Of a stretch of 13,377 nucleotides of DNA, positions 12,790 to 13,377 are shown one piece after another. The notes beneath the pieces are model-generated. The model had not been told where the DNA came from, ran no database searches, and saw nothing but the letters and a program-made list of their open reading frames with translations. Location of the stretch: contig CALKAH010000145.1 of the NCBI GenBank assembly GCA_937983315.1, positions 1 through 13,377 of the forward strand, written 5' to 3'. Numbering within the stretch: the stretch's first letter is position 1; each line of letters starts with the position of its first letter. The position numbers were made by a program, and so were the translations under genes. This stretch comes from an uncultured Acholeplasmataceae bacterium. GTDB lineage: Bacteria > Bacillota_I > Bacilli_A > Acholeplasmatales > Acholeplasmataceae.

Positions 12790-13377
12790 AAGAAAGCCCT
12801 CCTAGTTGTTTATTTCGAATATCGGTCAAGATGATTTGCGCAATTCTCGATTCATCAATTTCGCCACCCTTGATCAGTGCACCACGAAGTTTACCAATGG
12901 TGTAAAGCATATCTTCAAGTGATTCATCTTTTTCGATACCATAACGCATCTTTAATCGATCAGGATAATAGGCTTGTAGAAATTGTAGTGCATAATAAAC
13001 AACATCTTCTTCGGGTAAAATTTTATCTTTAATAGCACCGGTGATGGCTAAATGATAACCCACTTTCGGATCATCAAATTTAGGCCATAGTACACCTGGT
13101 GTATCGAGTAATTCAAAATCATCACCCAACTTAATCCATTGTTGGCTCTTGGTCACACCAGGGGTGTTTGCCGTTTTAGTGGCAGATGTTTTCGAAATTT
13201 GGTTAATCAATGTGGATTTGCCAACATTGGGGATACCTAATATCATGGTGCGAAGAGCACGCGTCTTTAATCCTTTCGCTTGTTCTTTTGCAAGCTTTTC
13301 TTTTAAAATTTCTTCAGCAAATCCTCTGATTTTATGAACGTTTTTACCACTTTGTGCATCAATCTTGAGTGTATGAA
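12761..13377 (-). CDS. rbgA: Ribosome biogenesis GTPase RbgA (YlqF), 5' end cut by the window
   Basis: This is the C-terminal 204 residues of a circularly permuted GTPase that acts late in 50S subunit assembly. The reading frame stays open to the right edge, so the true start lies outside; the internal ATG at 13246 falls just before the P-loop and is not the start. Visible motifs are the P-loop GIPNVGKST, a TPGVT switch region, and DTPGVLWPKF, which carries the G3 motif. The NKxD motif, which in this family precedes the P-loop, must lie beyond the edge. The C-terminal half has the helical region expected of RbgA, with the LSFDRF ending. The gene stops with TGA and overlaps rnhB by 29 bases, the same rbgA-rnhB pairing as in Bacillus. 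Family assignment is secure. Confidence 0.95.
   Translation of the reverse strand, partial: HTLKIDAQSGKNVHKIRGFAEEILKEKLAKEQAKGLKTRALRTMILGIPNVGKSTLINQISKTSATKTANTPGVTKSQQWIKLGDDFELLDTPGVLWPKFDDPKVGYHLAITGAIKDKILPEEDVVYYALQFLQAYYPDRLKMRYGIEKDESLEDMLYTIGKLRGALIKGGEIDESRIAQIILTDIRNKQLGGLSFDRFTHVSL
12798..12803 (-). promoter_or_regulatory. Ribosome binding site that sets the TTG start of rnhB
   Basis: AGGAGG on the minus strand lies inside the rbgA coding region, 8 bases before TTG at 12789. It is one of the strongest Shine-Dalgarno matches in the window and favours the TTG over the downstream ATG at 12774. Confidence 0.8.

Noticed and set aside
12761..13246. RbgA starting at the internal ATG 13246
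   Set aside because: The frame continues open to the window edge with recognisable RbgA sequence before the P-loop, so the gene is simply cut off.
1..13377. Mobile element, prophage, CRISPR or defence island
   Set aside because: No transposase, integrase, spaced direct repeats or attachment-like repeats are visible; every gene over 100 codons is a known housekeeping gene.

Overview
The window is a compact block of bacterial housekeeping genes, all on the minus strand. I see no mobile elements, tRNA or rRNA genes, CRISPR arrays or accessory cargo. The organism looks like a low-GC Bacillota or Mollicutes relative. Support for this comes from the DnaB/DnaI helicase-loading pair, YlxM next to Ffh, RbgA, a T-box in front of thrS, and the order polA-mutM-coaE-dnaB-dnaI-thrS, which is a thinned version of the Bacillus order. 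TGA is a stop codon here (ffh, topA and rbgA all end in TGA), which argues against Mycoplasma/Spiroplasma code 4. The small gene set, short proteins and tight packing suggest an Acholeplasma-like or Izemoplasma-like lineage, but that placement is inference.

Reading along the minus strand from the right edge, I infer six transcription units. (1) rbgA (5' end outside the window) and rnhB overlap and end at an intrinsic terminator near 12140. (2) topA has a near-perfect TTGACA/TATAAT promoter. (3) tpx has its own -10 box and terminator. (4) ftsY-ylxM-ffh encodes the SRP receptor, an SRP-associated helix-turn-helix protein and the SRP GTPase. (5) polA-mutM-coaE-dnaB-dnaI joins DNA repair, CoA synthesis and replication initiation. 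(6) thrS is preceded by a promoter and a complete T-box riboswitch with terminator; its 3' part lies outside the window.

Several things are more informative than the gene list. Three intrinsic terminators are fused to stop codons, so ffh, tpx and rnhB have almost no 3' UTR. Promoter -35 regions lie inside or beside the preceding terminator. At least three genes (ftsY, rnhB and probably topA) start with TTG. The topA-tpx gap holds four consecutive hairpins with alternative pairings. An inverted pair of DnaA-box-like 9-mers covers the polA -35 region. DnaI has lost every cysteine that builds the zinc site in the B. subtilis protein. I found no convincing undescribed multi-gene system; the best leads are these regulatory and structural sites.
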